The translations under genes were made by a program, and so were the position numbers. The notes beneath the pieces are model-generated. The model saw only the letters and a program-made list of their open reading frames with translations, was not told the DNA's origin and made no database searches. From Paracoccaceae bacterium (GTDB lineage Bacteria; Pseudomonadota; Alphaproteobacteria; Rhodobacterales; Rhodobacteraceae): a stretch of 64,000 nucleotides of DNA. Of the stretch, positions 63,501-64,000 are shown one piece after another. Within the stretch, counting starts at the first letter, position 1. Each line of letters starts with the position of its first letter. The stretch spans positions 434,001 through 498,000 of the forward strand of contig JASMHC010000014.1 of NCBI GenBank assembly GCA_030750975.1. The letters are read 5' to 3'.

Positions 63501-63776
63501 GCCGAACGCCTTCAGATGATCCGCCCGCTCTTGCGGATCAGCGGGAATGTCCGACCTCACCTTGTTTACCAAACCGTCGCGGATCGCGTCCATCATCGCC
63601 TGATAGTCCCGCATGGCGTTGACGATATTTTCAGGGGCTTGCGGATTACGGAAGCTGACCGGCTGGGCGGCGGGCACATCCGACAGGTCGGCGCCTGTTA
63701 CGCGCTTCAGACGCTCGACCGGGTAAGGGCCAAGATGAACAGGCCTGTCCTTGGCAGAAAAAAACCGGATGTTCAT
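60564..63776 (-). CDS. Self-sufficient reductive dehalogenase (RdhA fused to an FMN/NAD(P)/[2Fe-2S] reductase)
   Basis: 1070 residues from the ATG at 63776 (GGAG 7 bp upstream; a GTG at 63782 is less likely). Residues about 70-300 and 390-555 look like two copies of the B12-binding nitroreductase-like fold (compare WDAKAHSCSSSDVDLNRLTVAAGL with YGAKAHTVMDGDVLQPPLLLLSGL). Two 4Fe-4S clusters follow: CENCNKCAREC (559-569) and C595 with CGRCMKTC (608-615). The rest is a phthalate dioxygenase reductase-like module: RQYS (803-806) for FMN, GGGIGVTPM (about 862) for NAD(P), and a plant-type [2Fe-2S] with Cys1019, 1024, 1027 and 1055. No Tat signal, so it is cytoplasmic, and no RdhB anchor is visible. 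This layout matches BhbA/NpRdhA-type aerobic enzymes. Confidence 0.88.
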   Translation of the reverse strand: MNIRFFSAKDRPVHLGPYPVERLKRVTGADLSDVPAAQPVSFRNPQAPENIVNAMRDYQAMMDAIRDGLVNKVRSDIPADPQERADHLKAFGYFSDASMVGICRLQAGDVLDQPYRNPDIDRLAEAMRTRQTKTLASGIDMIMADLKDSMKAPPSGIEGHSHAIVFLYENPRAPRSDEAGAAWITDAQAQRAGLRANETACVLANYIRLIGWDAKAHSCSSSDVDLNRLTVAAGLATAEKRQLYAPWIGRDFGVAVLTTTLELAVDQPLAPADAQPYWRTHGPAWWFGKGFEKNGFNRDPFARRRFVDGPHPFEKLKRVDAPTTYIDEPNVPRVPKRADMFARAQFGDMGKHVQDGARGGYYARKAAPSFAQRRALGAFVLLQDGEANADGPRPTDAARNAENIKAACYFLGVDAVGLSRCPDWTWYSHNAAAEPVDPPHDQAISMIIDQGYQTMEGASGDDWISVAQSMRAYLRFSLLGGVIAQQIRNLGYGAKAHTVMDGDVLQPPLLLLSGLGEVSRIGEVILNPYLGPRLKSGVVTTDMPMAHDKPIDFGLQNFCENCNKCARECPSGAITAGPKLMFNGYEIWKSDSQKCATYRITTEGGAMCGRCMKTCPWNLEGLFAEAPFRWAASNIPALARPLAELDDRLGNGGLNDVKKWWWDIELEADGAYRPTRKPLNRRGLQPELEVTYEDQTLAVYPADIAPHPWPYPFPMDREAGIEAYAHLVTAAEHRARLARGETGHLHRYQGEGTSPVVRVQVSKVEPMTGDVTKYEFSTLDGADLPEWTAGAHLDVLVTPDFLRQYSMSGDPADRSKYQIGVLREDEGRGGSLMLHRIFNEGRKVFISRPINHFELVEDATKTFLMGGGIGVTPMIAFAHRLHALGRDFALHYSCSRKDGAGYLDDLEQVPWADKVRLHFSDQGTRADLDQVLAGYQAGWHVYTCGPDRYMDGVMQAAERQGFPEEARHLEYFSVPEQPDYENHDFTIRLAKSGREIHVPADRNPTDVLAENGVHVDVKCSDGICGVCKCGLISGEVEHRDFVLSKKQREHSIILCQSRAAEPDGVIEVDL

Positions 63777-64000
63777 CGTCACGCTCCTGAAGGGGTTGCC
63801 AAAAAAGTTAACTTGTATCTCAATTTAATCTCGAAACGCTTTCATTGTTAAGCGCAACTCTGTGTATCGGGGAAATCATCCACACAGAAAGCCGAGGGTT
63901 TCGTTTTCTGCAACCTGGCTATACCAAATCGTCCGTGGTCGCAGTGGCTGAGGCGGGTTATTCACCCTTTCAGACAATGACACAAAGGAAGCAAAGCAAG
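63777..64000. promoter_or_regulatory. Upstream region of the dehalogenase gene
   Basis: No gene is visible. It holds the palindrome AAGTTAACTT (63805-63814), the 16-bp motif TTAATCTCGAAACGCT (63825-63840), and an inverted repeat CGCTT-N8-AAGCG (63837-63854) overlapping it. Any of these could be a regulator site for the dehalogenase. A divergent gene may start beyond the right edge. Confidence 0.4.
63825..63840. repeat. 16-bp dispersed motif, copy 3
   Basis: TTAATCTCGAAACGCT, identical to 2945-2960 and inverse to 41879-41894. It lies 49-64 bp upstream of the dehalogenase ATG. Confidence 0.5.

Noticed and set aside
63876-63884. DnaA-box-like TCATCCACA
   Set aside because: There is a single site with one mismatch and no cluster, so there is no sign of an origin.
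1-64000. tRNA/rRNA genes, CRISPR arrays, insertion sequences, prophage or toxin-antitoxin genes
   Set aside because: Read for on both strands. No cloverleaf, regular spacer array, transposase motif or paired small toxin/antitoxin frames could be supported.

Overview
The window reads as a chromosomal segment of a marine alphaproteobacterium of the Rhodobacteraceae (Roseobacter group). Support for this: the block ctaC-ctaB-small ORF-ctaG-ctaE-surf1-thrC-M16 peptidase has the arrangement known from Paracoccus and roseobacters; a LexA box of the alphaproteobacterial type (GTTC-N7-GTTC) is present; the Flp pilins start their mature part with AVSIDWVVLTA; and GC-rich palindromes next to an AAATACT/AAATATC core sit between genes. 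No tRNA, rRNA, CRISPR array, transposase or phage gene was seen.

Layout. 1-8.6 kb: mixed housekeeping genes (glycosyltransferase-like protein, metY, MFS exporter, an orphan SOS-controlled ImuA-like gene, a periplasmic DsrE-like protein, an aldo/keto reductase, metG). 8.7-25.3 kb: an accessory catabolic island. It has a near-continuous run of 14 recognisable minus-strand genes (plus one possible small ORF): a CUT1-type ABC importer, GMC oxidoreductase, three NTF2/SnoaL-fold proteins, a HisD/HpsN-type dehydrogenase, an SDR, a LacI regulator, a bicupin, an alpha/beta hydrolase, an RraA-family protein and a MetE-like Zn protein. A fourth SnoaL-like gene is divergent. The shared promoter region carries two identical 16-bp LacI-type operators in opposite orientation, 54 bp apart centre to centre. 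25.4-34.3 kb: FAD oxidase, GNAT, M16 peptidase, thrC and the cytochrome aa3 oxidase assembly block. 34.4-41.2 kb: tldD, dprA, topA and the scoAB CoA-transferase. 41.5-54.4 kb: a Tad/Flp pilus locus with three Flp genes, two of which encode the same mature pilin, and an OmpA-type lipoprotein where CpaD would be expected. 54.5-60.6 kb: a small membrane protein, nadK, glyA, an esterase and an MBOAT/SGNH-like acetylation pair. 60.6-63.8 kb: one 1070-residue gene encoding a self-sufficient, cytoplasmic, B12-type reductive dehalogenase fused to its own FMN/NAD(P)/[2Fe-2S] reductase.

How the parts may work together. The island looks like uptake (CUT1 importer), stepwise oxidation of alcohol groups (GMC, HisD-like, SDR), rearrangement or ring chemistry (four SnoaL-like proteins), hydrolysis and C-C cleavage (hydrolase, RraA, cupin), all under one LacI regulator encoded inside the operon. 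Its substrate cannot be read from the sequence. The Tad locus and the acetylation pair fit a surface-attached life. The dehalogenase suggests use or detoxification of halogenated aromatics, which are common near marine algae. The two strongest leads are the SnoaL-rich catabolic island and the fused dehalogenase.
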